This document shows positions 19,177-28,433 of a stretch of DNA of 44,865 nt, in pieces. Under the pieces are notes generated by a model that did no database searches, was not told the DNA's origin, and worked only from the letters and a program-made list of their open reading frames with translations. The position numbers were made by a program, and so were the translations under genes. Position 1 is the first letter of the stretch, and each line of letters starts with the position of its first letter. Origin of the DNA: Candidatus Uhrbacteria bacterium (GTDB lineage: Bacteria; Patescibacteriota; Patescibacteriia; JACPHY01); the NCBI GenBank assembly GCA_016188355.1, contig JACPHY010000016.1, positions 130,345 through 175,209 on the forward strand. The letters run 5' to 3'.

Positions 19177-20121
19177 ATGTCCGATCGACCCTATCTGATT
19201 GATGCGCACGCGCACATCAATTTTCAAGCATACAAAGATGATGCACCAGAGGTGATTGCGCGGGCCGAATCCGAGCGGATTTGGATGATTGCGGTCGGAT
19301 CGCAGATCGATACCTCCCGACGCGCGATCGCGTATGCGGAGCGTTATCCCCATATTTGGGCTGCCGTTGGGCTACACCCGATTCATCTCGTCGATGCCTT
19401 GGTGGATGAGCAGGAGGTGGATACTGCTGAACATATTGCCCGGGGGGTTTCGGGGGTAGTCGCTCCAGGACCATCGCCCCGCATCCAATTTCGTACACGC
19501 CAGGAAATATTTGATGTGGACGTTTATCGTGAGCTTGCTGCGCACCCGAAGGTCGTGGCGATTGGGGAGTGCGGTCTCGATCGGTATCGCGTGCCGCTCG
19601 GTGAGGATCCGGATGAGGTGTTCCGGCGCCAGGAAGAGGTATTCCGTCAACAAATCGTGCTCGCGCAAGCAGTGGATCTTCCGCTGATTGTGCATGTTCG
19701 TGATGCGCACGAGGATACGATTCGAATCCTCGAAGCCACGCGTTCGGGATGGCATCGAGAGTCATCTTTTGGCCTTATTCATTGCTATACGGGGACTTGG
19801 GATCAGGCGCAGCGCTATCTCGCATTGGGGTTCAATATTTCTTTTACTGGCATCATTACGTTTCGACCCACACCAAAACAGATGGTCATTGCCGAGGAGT
19901 TGTGGCGGACGGTGCGTGGTGTTCCTCTTGATCGATTGCATGTAGAGACCGACTGCCCGTATCTCGCACCCGAGCCGCATCGTGGGGAGCGGAACGAACC
20001 AAGATATGTGCGTCATGTCGCCGAGCGCGTGGCGGCGCTTCGTGGAATCGCGCTGGAGCAAATAGCGATGGCATCGGTGGAGAATGCCCTCCGTCTTTTT
20101 CGAAAAATGGCGCACCCGTGA
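19177..20121 (+). CDS. TatD family hydrolase/DNase
   Basis: LIDAHAHINF, AAVGLHPIH, VAIGECGLDRY, LPLIVHVRDAHEDT, LHVETDCPYLAPEPHRGERNEP. Confidence 0.93.
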   Translation: MSDRPYLIDAHAHINFQAYKDDAPEVIARAESERIWMIAVGSQIDTSRRAIAYAERYPHIWAAVGLHPIHLVDALVDEQEVDTAEHIARGVSGVVAPGPSPRIQFRTRQEIFDVDVYRELAAHPKVVAIGECGLDRYRVPLGEDPDEVFRRQEEVFRQQIVLAQAVDLPLIVHVRDAHEDTIRILEATRSGWHRESSFGLIHCYTGTWDQAQRYLALGFNISFTGIITFRPTPKQMVIAEELWRTVRGVPLDRLHVETDCPYLAPEPHRGERNEPRYVRHVAERVAALRGIALEQIAMASVENALRLFRKMAHP

Positions 20122-20195
20122 ACCCTGTGGATCGTGTGTCCGTGTGTTGATGAGTGGGCATGATATACTGATCATGCCGGTTTTTTATTTTTGCT

Positions 20196-22421
20196 ATGAC
20201 GTCCACTCGGCGATTGGCGTGGTCGATGATGGGATTGGCGATGGCGCTGGTTCTCGTCTCGGTCATTCGCGCCCAGGATTGGGAGAGCGAGGTGCAGGCG
20301 GGTCGCGGGAAATTTCGGCGGATCGTATTTTTGGATGACACCACCGGGTTCATTGTCGGCGCCACGGCAGATGGCAAGAGCGGGGTGATTTTGAGGACCG
20401 TGGACGGTGGAGACTCCTGGGTGCCAGTGGACCTAAAACGCACGCGGCCCTTAACGGCAGCGGACTGCGCAAAGTCCGTTTGTGTGGCTGTGGGTGAGCA
20501 GGGCGCGGTACTCCGTTCGCGAGACAGTGTGCGTTCCTGGATGGCGCTCGATGGACCCACGCGCCGCTCCTTGCGTGGCATTGCGATGTTGGATGGGGAC
20601 GGCAAATCCATGGTTGCGGTGGGCGATGGGGGAACCGTGCTCCGTTCAACGGATGGAGGCGGGACATGGAAATCCGTGAAAAGTGGAACCAATAAACATC
20701 TGCGTTCCGTGGTGTTTGTGGATGCGTCCGTGGGGTGGGCAGTGGGTGATGCGGGGACGATCCTCCTCACCATCGATGGAGGGACAACATGGGACGTGCA
20801 GGATTCCGGAGTTTCCTATGGACTCGCGGATGTCTGGATGCGGGATCGATCGTGGGGATGGGCGGTGGGAGAGCGGGGCACGGTACTTTCGACGACGGAT
20901 GGCGGCGCAACATGGCAGAAGCAGAATTTTGGGGAGCGACGATTCTTGAGTGGCGTGACCTTCCTGGATGAGCGTCGCGGGTTCATTGTGGGGAGTTCGG
21001 GTGGCATCTGGGAGACCCGCGATGCGGGGGTAACCTGGACAGAAACCGAGTCAGATACCGAGATGACCATTCGCGACGTGGTGTGCAGTGAGTCGTATTT
21101 CTGTCACGCCGCAGGAGATGGGGGCACCACCCTTCTTTTCGTCGCGGGTGCACCGGGGGAGGATGTCACGCAGCGACAGGGGGAGCTCCCCATGAATGGT
21201 GGGGAAACTACAGAGGATGGCGCATCCAAACCGGAATCGGATACCGGAAGTGGTCCCGACCTTATTCCTGACGCGTTTCGGATTGATTCGGCTTCTGGAA
21301 TGGTCGAGGTAATCGTGAAAAATATTGGTAATCAGCCGACCGGGCCTGCGCCTTGGGCGGTGCGCATTGCATATCGTGACTCGAAGGGTGTGGTGCTGGG
21401 ATCCGAGGTACGTGTCCCGGTTGCGGATGCTGCCGTTTTGAAAAATGGCGACATACTCGCCATTTCCGTTCCGGGCACCGCGGATGCGGTTCCTGTGGGA
21501 GCGGTACAGGTAGTAGTCGCCATAGAGACGCAGGATGGCGTGTCGGAACTTGATGGGAAGAATAACGTCGGCGTATTTACGGTACCGGATATCCTACGTC
21601 CCGATTTTGTAGTTTCCGAGCTTACCTCGCCGAACGCGGATGGTCATCTCCGGGCAGCTATTCGGAATATCGGAACTCGAGCGTGGACCGGTGCGATTGG
21701 CATTTCGTTTACCCCCAAAGATGCGACCGGAGCCGCGGCATGGGGACCGATTACGACGCAGCTGCCTCAGTCCACGCAAATAGATGCGAATGGTGGGCTG
21801 GTGCATTTCGATCTCCCAACGTCGCTCGAGGCGGGTGTGGTAACGGTTGATGTGCGTATTGATACATCCCATGCGGCAGTGGAACTCAATGAGGAGAACG
21901 TATTCTCCTTCCCTGTTCCTGTTGCACCTCTCCCCGACTTCGTGGTGACCGGGCTGACGACGCAGCCAGAGAACGGACGTCTCCGTGCAACGATCCAGAA
22001 TAATGGATCGCGTGCATGGTCCGGTGCGTTGGGAATCGCCTTCACCCCAAAAAATGCCGCGGGACAGGCGCAGTGGGGTGGCATTGCCACGCAACTTCCT
22101 GCATCCACTCAGATTTCTGCCAATGGAGGTACTATTGCTTTTGATCTGAGCATCGCCGTCAACGCAGCAGCAAAGACCGTGGATGTGACCATCGACAACG
22201 GCAATGCAGCAGTGGAGCAGGACGAACGCAACACGTTCACCTTCCCGGTGCCAAAACCGGATTACGTGGTGGAGGGTGTAGCGGCGGATGTGGCGACGGG
22301 AGAGCTTCTCGTGACGTGCTCCGATATTGCTCCCAAGTGCGACCCAGGTGATTCGTATTCGCGCGGCCGATGCTCCGCCGCCTGGGGTTACTGTAGTGGT
22401 GCTCACGGTGGATCCGAGTAA
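20196..22421 (+). CDS. Ycf48/BNR-like beta-propeller protein with CARDB-like repeats (5' part of a frameshifted gene)
   Basis: Repeated GTVLRSTDGGGTWKSV / GTILLTIDGGTTWDVQ motifs, then PDFVVTxLT...NGRLRATIQNNGSRAWSGALGIxF repeats. Confidence 0.75.
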   Translation: MTSTRRLAWSMMGLAMALVLVSVIRAQDWESEVQAGRGKFRRIVFLDDTTGFIVGATADGKSGVILRTVDGGDSWVPVDLKRTRPLTAADCAKSVCVAVGEQGAVLRSRDSVRSWMALDGPTRRSLRGIAMLDGDGKSMVAVGDGGTVLRSTDGGGTWKSVKSGTNKHLRSVVFVDASVGWAVGDAGTILLTIDGGTTWDVQDSGVSYGLADVWMRDRSWGWAVGERGTVLSTTDGGATWQKQNFGERRFLSGVTFLDERRGFIVGSSGGIWETRDAGVTWTETESDTEMTIRDVVCSESYFCHAAGDGGTTLLFVAGAPGEDVTQRQGELPMNGGETTEDGASKPESDTGSGPDLIPDAFRIDSASGMVEVIVKNIGNQPTGPAPWAVRIAYRDSKGVVLGSEVRVPVADAAVLKNGDILAISVPGTADAVPVGAVQVVVAIETQDGVSELDGKNNVGVFTVPDILRPDFVVSELTSPNADGHLRAAIRNIGTRAWTGAIGISFTPKDATGAAAWGPITTQLPQSTQIDANGGLVHFDLPTSLEAGVVTVDVRIDTSHAAVELNEENVFSFPVPVAPLPDFVVTGLTTQPENGRLRATIQNNGSRAWSGALGIAFTPKNAAGQAQWGGIATQLPASTQISANGGTIAFDLSIAVNAAAKTVDVTIDNGNAAVEQDERNTFTFPVPKPDYVVEGVAADVATGELLVTCSDIAPKCDPGDSYSRGRCSAAWGYCSGAHGGSE
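22175..22316 (+). repeat. Approximately 140-bp near-identical repeat, copy 1
   Basis: gaccgtggatgtgaccatcgacaacggcaatgcagc...gggagagcttctcgtgacg, identical by eye to copy 2; ends exactly where the frame breaks. Confidence 0.85.
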
Positions 22422-23781
22422 TAGTATTCCGGAATTGGACGAGGCGCAGAACAGTGTCACGCTGCCCATTCCAGAGATGCCCCTCCCCGACTTCGTAGTC
22501 ACCGAACTCACGAAGCGTCCCGACAGCGGTCGTCTCCGTGCAACGATCCGCAACCGTGGATCACGTGCATGGTCTGGTGCTCTGGGCATTTCCTTTGCTC
22601 CGAAGAATGCCGCAGGACAGGCGCAGTGGGGTGCGACGGTGACCCAACTGCCCACATCCACGCAGCTGGCAGCAAACGATGGGATGGTCACCTTTGATCT
22701 TAATGTCGCCCTCGATGCATCTGCACGGACCGTGGATGTGACCATCGACAACGGCAATGCAGCAGTGGAGCAGGACGAACGCAACACGTTCACCTTCCCG
22801 GTGCCAAAACCGGATTACGTGGTGGAGGGTGTAGCGGCGGATGTGGCGACGGGAGAGCTTCTCGTGACGGGGACCGCGGCAGGGGAAGGATCGGTGGGAG
22901 TTCGGTTTACCTACACGGATGGTGCGCAGACGGTGGGTCGGAATGGCACTGCAACGCAGGCGGACGCCACCCAGCTTTTGCCTAATGCCACGCAGGTGGT
23001 ACGGATTGGCGTTGCGGATATTCCGCCCCCAGGAGCGGTCTCGACGACCATGACGGTCGATCCCAACAATGCCATTCCCGAACTCGATGAGCAGAATAAT
23101 GAGGCAAGCTTCCCACTCCCCTCGATGGTTTACCCGGACTTCGTGGTAACCGGACTGACGACGCAGCCCAGTAATGGTCGTCTCCGAGCCACCATCCAGA
23201 ATAATGGATCGCGTGCATGGTCCGGTGCGTTGGGAATCATCTTCACTCCCAAAAATGCTGCAGGACAGGCGCAGTGGGGTGGCATTGCCACGCAACTTCC
23301 TGCATCCACTCAGATCCCTGCTAATGGAGGTACCGCGACCTTTGATCTTAGTGTGGCCGTCAACGCAGCAACGAAGACCGTGGACGTGACCATCGACAAC
23401 GGCAATGTGGTGGTGGAGCAGGATGAGCGCAATACGTTTACCTTCCCGGTGCCGAAACCAGATTATGTGGTGGAGCAGGCAGTACGAGATCCAGCGACCG
23501 GTGATCTGCTGATTACTATCCGAAATGTGGGCACTGCAGCGGCGAGAGGGAGTATTGGGGTCCGATTCGGATATCAGCGGGGATCGCAGCGTGTCGGTCG
23601 GACGGGTACTGCGTCCCAATCCAATGCGCCGATATTGCTCCCGGATGCGACGCAGCTCATTCGTATTCATGGCACGAATGCGCCACCGCCCGAGGCGACG
23701 AGCGCGACGTTGTTTGTGGATCCCACGAATATCGTCGTGGAGCTAGATGAGCAGAATACGCGGCCATTCTCCATTCGCTAG
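22327..23781 (+). CDS. CARDB-like repeat protein (3' part of the same frameshifted gene)
   Basis: Continues the same repeat family in another frame; junction near 22316. Confidence 0.7.
   Translation: MLPSATQVIRIRAADAPPPGVTVVVLTVDPSNSIPELDEAQNSVTLPIPEMPLPDFVVTELTKRPDSGRLRATIRNRGSRAWSGALGISFAPKNAAGQAQWGATVTQLPTSTQLAANDGMVTFDLNVALDASARTVDVTIDNGNAAVEQDERNTFTFPVPKPDYVVEGVAADVATGELLVTGTAAGEGSVGVRFTYTDGAQTVGRNGTATQADATQLLPNATQVVRIGVADIPPPGAVSTTMTVDPNNAIPELDEQNNEASFPLPSMVYPDFVVTGLTTQPSNGRLRATIQNNGSRAWSGALGIIFTPKNAAGQAQWGGIATQLPASTQIPANGGTATFDLSVAVNAATKTVDVTIDNGNVVVEQDERNTFTFPVPKPDYVVEQAVRDPATGDLLITIRNVGTAAARGSIGVRFGYQRGSQRVGRTGTASQSNAPILLPDATQLIRIHGTNAPPPEATSATLFVDPTNIVVELDEQNTRPFSIR
22728..22869 (+). 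repeat. Approximately 140-bp near-identical repeat, copy 2
   Basis: Same sequence as 22175-22316 by eye. Confidence 0.85.
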
Positions 23782-23808
23782 CTACATGGTGGTGCGGAGC
23801 GGAGAAGG

Positions 23809-23841
23809 AAACCCGGCATCTCTTGGTGAGATGCCGGGTTT
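23809..23841. terminator. Bidirectional hairpin terminator
   Basis: AAACCCGGCATCTC-ttgg-(t)GAGATGCCGGGTTT between convergent genes. Confidence 0.8.
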
Positions 23842-23880
23842 CGTGTCACTTGCTTCCCTGGTGCAGATACCGACGCATGA

Positions 23881-25800
23881 TCAGGATTGGCCCGCGGGCA
23901 GTTCAATCACGTACGCGTCGCCGCGTCCGAGATCGTCACCAGATCCGCATCGATTGGTCCCGTTATCGGAGGCGAAAATGACGTACCGACCATCTCGGGA
24001 CATGCTTGCACGGGGCTGGACCCAGTACCCACATTCCGTGGAGCGGTGTTGTGCGAGCCGAAGGACGCGGCCGTCCGTGTACTGGAGCCAAATTTCTCCT
24101 TCGAAGGGCGTCCAGGAGGATCCGTCGCTCCCCGAGGTGATCACACAGACGCCGTTTGGTCCTTGGCAGGAGATGTGCGCCTGATTCCCCCAGTCCATCA
24201 GCTGGAGATAGCGTGCCGGGCTGCTGCCGGTTGCGGGGCCAGGAAGTGTATGGAGTCCTTGACCGGGCCGTCCCGTATCATCCGGATGGGCGAAGTCAAA
24301 CGTCATGAAGAATTCGGTTCCGTCGCGATCGACCCCGAGATCGCCGTGTTGGTGTCCGTCAGCGGCTCGGCCAATGAATCGACCGGTGCGGATGTCGAAT
24401 GTTTCGAGTCCACCGCAGCGTGCGCCGCCATCACGCTTCCACTGGACGACCAGGTATTTGCCGAGCGGGGAAACGCCGACCCAGTCGGGTTCGACGGCGC
24501 CGTATTGTGGGTCTGGCGCACAGGCGGTGCGGTAGAGTTCGCGGAGGTTGAGTTGGGCGCCGAGCGTATTATTGGCGAGATCGAGCGCAAAGATCACCTC
24601 GCCACTTGCGGTTGCGGCCATGCCGCCCATCCAACGGCCATCATGCGAGAGTTCGTCAAATGATTGATTCCCGCGGATGCGTTGGTAGGATGCAGGGAAG
24701 GTATAGTGCGTCGTTCGGGTACCGCGGTCCACATCGAAGTACTCCACACGCAATGCGGCGTCTTCATTGGAATCGTACGCGACGATGGTGTGGGCAAGAG
24801 CAGGTTGCCAGCGTGGGCTGTTGATGTTCCCGAGATCCACCGGTACGCGGGCGAGCGTATCCAAGCGTCGGACGACATATTCGCCGTCCTCATTGAGGAG
24901 GACGTATGCGTTGTCACGAGAGAATGCTTGCAGTTGTGAGTATATGTGCGTGCCGAATCCGCCGGCATTGGCGCGGTCCGTGATACGCCGAACGGTAGCT
25001 CCGTACGTGGCAACCGATGATCGGGCGTTGTAATTGTTGGGGAGCGTTCCTGTGCCGCGCGTAATGGTCCGATTTGCATCGGCAATGCCAACACCGGCGG
25101 GGAGCGGGGGTGGCGGAGTGGCGGGTGCTGGGATGGTGGGTGGGGGCGGGGCGGGTGGATTGGTGCCTCGGGCAATGCGAGCGGCGGAGATCATGGAGGC
25201 GAGCGCCGTTACCGATGGTACACGATTACGCTCTTCGCTTGCGCGAAATGCGGTCGCCGTCGTGATGGGTGCGCCGACCGAGTAGTTGGTGAAGAGCGAT
25301 TCCGGTAATGTGCGGAGCGGTCCCACGGGCGCCGATTTATTCCAATTGCTTCCATAGAGCGCTGCCGCGACCTGCTCGTTGACGATGTGTCGCAGCACGT
25401 TCGGCGCGGCAATGGCATAGACTTCTGGGCGGGTGGGCATTTTGACGATGATGCTCCCGGGTCGTGCGGTGACCACGCCCGTCATTGGCAATACGGCGCA
25501 TGCGGAATCGGAGAGGGTGAGGGTCAGGCGATTGCTCGGGTACCACGTGGCAAACGTCGGGAGATCGATGAAGGCCTGGCGCGTACCGGATGCAACGGCA
25601 TACAGCGTCGGTGAGGAGCCACACCGGAGAACGGTGTTATCGGGTGGGGGTGCTGCTGCGGCGATTGCAGGAAACCGGAAAAGCGCCGCGCAGGTAATGA
25701 CGATGAGGGTGATGCTGCTCGCAGCAACCGATATCGATCGTGGTGAGTGTTGCATAATAGAGATTCCGGAGCGGGAGTCCCGTGGTTCAGGCGTCGACAA
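23881..25800 (-). CDS. Secreted WD40-like beta-propeller protein with N-terminal repeat domain shared with the M23 protein
   Basis: Signal peptide, repeat domain VKMPTRPEVYAIAAPNVLRHIVNEQVAAALYGSNWNK, Pro-rich linker, propeller-like C-terminal half. Confidence 0.7.
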   Translation of the reverse strand: MSTPEPRDSRSGISIMQHSPRSISVAASSITLIVITCAALFRFPAIAAAAPPPDNTVLRCGSSPTLYAVASGTRQAFIDLPTFATWYPSNRLTLTLSDSACAVLPMTGVVTARPGSIIVKMPTRPEVYAIAAPNVLRHIVNEQVAAALYGSNWNKSAPVGPLRTLPESLFTNYSVGAPITTATAFRASEERNRVPSVTALASMISAARIARGTNPPAPPPPTIPAPATPPPPLPAGVGIADANRTITRGTGTLPNNYNARSSVATYGATVRRITDRANAGGFGTHIYSQLQAFSRDNAYVLLNEDGEYVVRRLDTLARVPVDLGNINSPRWQPALAHTIVAYDSNEDAALRVEYFDVDRGTRTTHYTFPASYQRIRGNQSFDELSHDGRWMGGMAATASGEVIFALDLANNTLGAQLNLRELYRTACAPDPQYGAVEPDWVGVSPLGKYLVVQWKRDGGARCGGLETFDIRTGRFIGRAADGHQHGDLGVDRDGTEFFMTFDFAHPDDTGRPGQGLHTLPGPATGSSPARYLQLMDWGNQAHISCQGPNGVCVITSGSDGSSWTPFEGEIWLQYTDGRVLRLAQHRSTECGYWVQPRASMSRDGRYVIFASDNGTNRCGSGDDLGRGDAYVIELPAGQS

Positions 25801-25987
25801 TATGGACTACCGGAAGTAAGAGGGGAACAAAGTATACCGATGATGCCGAAGCGCGACAACTATGGCTGAAATAAGCAGGCGTTTTTGATGCACATTGACG
25901 CAGCGGCGTTGGATTGGGACAATCAGTATTCCACATCGTCTGCATGTGGACATGCTGTTCACGTTCTCGGAGTTCGATGTCTTCGCT

Positions 25988-26269
25988 ATGTCGCGTCGGT
26001 CGGATCGCACCCCGGATATTTGGATGCTCCTTGGGTTCGCGGGGGAGTTGGGATACACGATTGCGGTACCGGTGGTGGTACTCGCATTGGTTGGTCGATT
26101 CCTGGATCGCTCCTGGGGGACTACGCCGTGGCTCCTGTTGACGGGCGTGGTGCTCGCGGTGGTGGTTTCCGCGATGGGAGTCACTCATAAAATTCGTACG
26201 ATGCTGACGCCCGATGTATCGGATCGTACGGATGCGGATACGACGACCAAGCCACCGAAATCCACATGA
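25988..26269 (+). CDS. AtpZ/AtpI-like membrane protein
   Basis: Two TM segments with GFAGELGYTIAVPVVVLALVGRFLDRSWGTTPWLLLTG; stop overlaps atpB start. Confidence 0.75.
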   Translation: MSRRSDRTPDIWMLLGFAGELGYTIAVPVVVLALVGRFLDRSWGTTPWLLLTGVVLAVVVSAMGVTHKIRTMLTPDVSDRTDADTTTKPPKST

Positions 26270-27006
26270 ACATTTCGCTTGCCGCGGAGCCGCTGCTGCA
26301 TGTGGGGACATTCCCCATAACGAACACCCTGATCATGGCGGTGGCAGTGGTATTTGTGTTGTGCGTCATTGCGGTCATCACCCGGCGGAAGCTGCAGTTG
26401 ATCCCTCGGGGGATCGGCAACGCGATTGAGGCGGTCATCGAGCAGATCCTCGACTTCATGGATTCGGTGACGCACGATCGGGCGCAGTCAGAGCGATTCC
26501 TGCCTGTGGTAGCCGCGATCTTTCTCTTCGTCATTGCATCGAATTGGATCGAGCTTGTTCCCGGACTCGGTACTGTGGGAATATATGAGATGCATGAAGG
26601 GAAGGAGATACTGATTCCGTTCATTCGGTCTGCCTCCGCAGACCTCAATGTCACCCTTGCGGTCGCGCTGTTTTCCGTGGTGGCTACTCAGGTCATGGGG
26701 ATGCGGGTACTGGGCGTTGGTCGGCACCTCGGAAAGTTTTTCAATTTTTCGAATCCGATATTGGGGTTTGTGGGAATTCTAGAGCTGGTATCGGAATTCG
26801 CGAAAGTCGTTTCCTTCTCGTTCCGACTCTTCGGCAATATTTTTGCGGGAGAAGTGCTGCTCCTCGTGGTGACGACTCTGGCGCCCTATGTGGTGCCGCT
26901 TCCATTTTTGTTTCTCGAGTTTTTTGTGGGATTCGTTCAGGCGCTCGTCTTCTCGATGCTTACTTTGGTGAATTTACAAATGACCACTCAACATACTGAA
27001 CACTAG
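26266..27006 (+). CDS. atpB: F-type ATP synthase subunit a
   Basis: NWIELVPGLG; SFSFRLFGNIFAGEVLL; FLFLEFFVGFVQALVFSMLTLVNL. Confidence 0.95.
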   Translation: MNISLAAEPLLHVGTFPITNTLIMAVAVVFVLCVIAVITRRKLQLIPRGIGNAIEAVIEQILDFMDSVTHDRAQSERFLPVVAAIFLFVIASNWIELVPGLGTVGIYEMHEGKEILIPFIRSASADLNVTLAVALFSVVATQVMGMRVLGVGRHLGKFFNFSNPILGFVGILELVSEFAKVVSFSFRLFGNIFAGEVLLLVVTTLAPYVVPLPFLFLEFFVGFVQALVFSMLTLVNLQMTTQHTEH

Positions 27007-27067
27007 GAAGGCGCGTACGAGGGAACGCCGCGTTCTCTCGTGGGTACCGCTCCTCGTTCCCAGCGAT

Positions 27068-27337
27068 ATGCCAACCGAAATGGCAAAGGAGGTTTCCGGC
27101 GGAGTGATGCAGAATCTTGATGCAGTCAAATCCATCGCGACCGCACTGACGATCACCATTGGCGCAGTTATGCCTGCATTCGCTATTGGGCGCATCGCGA
27201 GTCACGCGGTGGATTCCATCGGACGAAATCCAGAGGCAGCGCCCAAGATTCAGACGGCCATGATTCTCTCGGTCGCATTCACGGAGGCGATTGCAATTTA
27301 CGCGCTCGTGATCGCGCTCATCATTAAGTTCGTCTAA
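27068..27337 (+). CDS. atpE: F-type ATP synthase subunit c
   Basis: IGRNPEAAPKIQTAMILSVAFTEAIAIYALVIALII. Confidence 0.95.
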   Translation: MPTEMAKEVSGGVMQNLDAVKSIATALTITIGAVMPAFAIGRIASHAVDSIGRNPEAAPKIQTAMILSVAFTEAIAIYALVIALIIKFV

Positions 27338-27371
27338 CGGCCGTTCGCTCCTACTCATTGTCGCTTGCTTC

Positions 27372-27881
27372 ATGGACGAATTGCTCCACAAGCTGGGTAT
27401 TGATTGGCGATTGCTCATCGCGCAGCTCGTCAATTTCGTGGTGCTGTTTTTGGTGTTGCGGCGATTTCTCTATCGTCCCGTCCTGGAGATGCTTGCGCGG
27501 CGATCGCAGCATATTGCGGACGGGCTGCGTGATGCCACTGCTGCGTCCGATCGACTTGCGCAGGTAGAGCAGGAGCGCGGCGTCATTCTGCATCGCGCGG
27601 AGCTGGAGCGGCAGAGCATGCTTGAGCGCGCAGCGCAGGAAGCGGAGACCCTGCGTCGGGAGCGGGCCGTAGCTGCCGACGCAGAGGCGGAGGCGCGCAT
27701 TGCACGCGCAGAACGGGAGGCAGAGCGGGTGCGTGAGGAGATGCTAGCAGCAGTTCGCGCAGAGATCGGCGATCTCGTACTCGCGATTTCACGCAAGGCG
27801 ACTGCTGCGCATCTCACGAAGGCGCAGCATGAGCAGTTGATCCATGCTGCGATCGAAGAGCTGCGTGGCGCGAAGCTCTGA
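27372..27881 (+). CDS. atpF: F-type ATP synthase subunit b
   Basis: DWRLLIAQLVNFVVLFLVLRRFLYRPVLEMLARRSQHIADGL plus a long coiled coil. Confidence 0.92.
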   Translation: MDELLHKLGIDWRLLIAQLVNFVVLFLVLRRFLYRPVLEMLARRSQHIADGLRDATAASDRLAQVEQERGVILHRAELERQSMLERAAQEAETLRRERAVAADAEAEARIARAEREAERVREEMLAAVRAEIGDLVLAISRKATAAHLTKAQHEQLIHAAIEELRGAKL

Positions 27882-27896
27882 GGAGGTGCTGATTGT

Positions 27897-28433
27897 ATGC
27901 GGTATACCGCCACACAATATGCTACGGCACTCCGCGCGGTCGCGGCGGATCTCTCCACATTCCAGCAGCTGCTCGCCGATCTCCGCGCGGTGCATGAGCG
28001 CTGCGCAGGTGATCGCGCTGCGTGGTCGTTTTTCGTAGATCGCAATGCGGAGCCGACCGCGCAAGAACGGGTGCTCCGTACCGTATTTCAGGATTTTTTG
28101 AGTGATCGAACGTATCAGTTTTTGGTGCAGTTATTTCGTGATCACCAGTTTGCGCAACTGCCGCGCATTCTGACGATCGCGGAGCGCATGGAAGATGGGG
28201 AGACCGGGAGCGTCCGAGTGGAAGTCGTGAGTGCGGTGTCGATCCCCGAACCCACGCGCGCGACGCTCGATGCGCTGCTCATGGAGAAGTTGGGGCGCCG
28301 TCCGATCAGTGCGTACGCGGTGGACCCTGCCTGTATTGGCGGTCTCCGGGTGACCATCGATGCGACGCGCGCATGGGACGGAACCGTTGCGGGTAAACTC
28401 GAACAACTCCGTGTCCGATTGCGATCGATATGA
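27897..28433 (+). CDS. atpH: F-type ATP synthase subunit delta
   Basis: [11 protein letters not shown] ... [11 protein letters not shown] ... [29 protein letters not shown]. Confidence 0.9.
   Translation: MRYTATQYATALRAVAADLSTFQQLLADLRAVHERCAGDRAAWSFFVDRNAEPTAQERVLRTVFQDFLSDRTYQFLVQLFRDHQFAQLPRILTIAERMEDGETGSVRVEVVSAVSIPEPTRATLDALLMEKLGRRPISAYAVDPACIGGLRVTIDATRAWDGTVAGKLEQLRVRLRSI

Noticed and set aside
22561-23670. 369-aa minus-strand ORF
   Set aside because: Mirror of the CARDB-like repeats on the plus strand.
26185-26205. Fifth copy of the ATTCGTACGA motif (aaattcgtacgatg)
   Set aside because: Inside the AtpI-like coding region, lacks the full palindrome and flanking half-site.
27068-27337. 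Na+-type c-ring
   Set aside because: Helix 1 lacks the Gln and helix 2 lacks the E-S/T pair of Na+ c-subunits.
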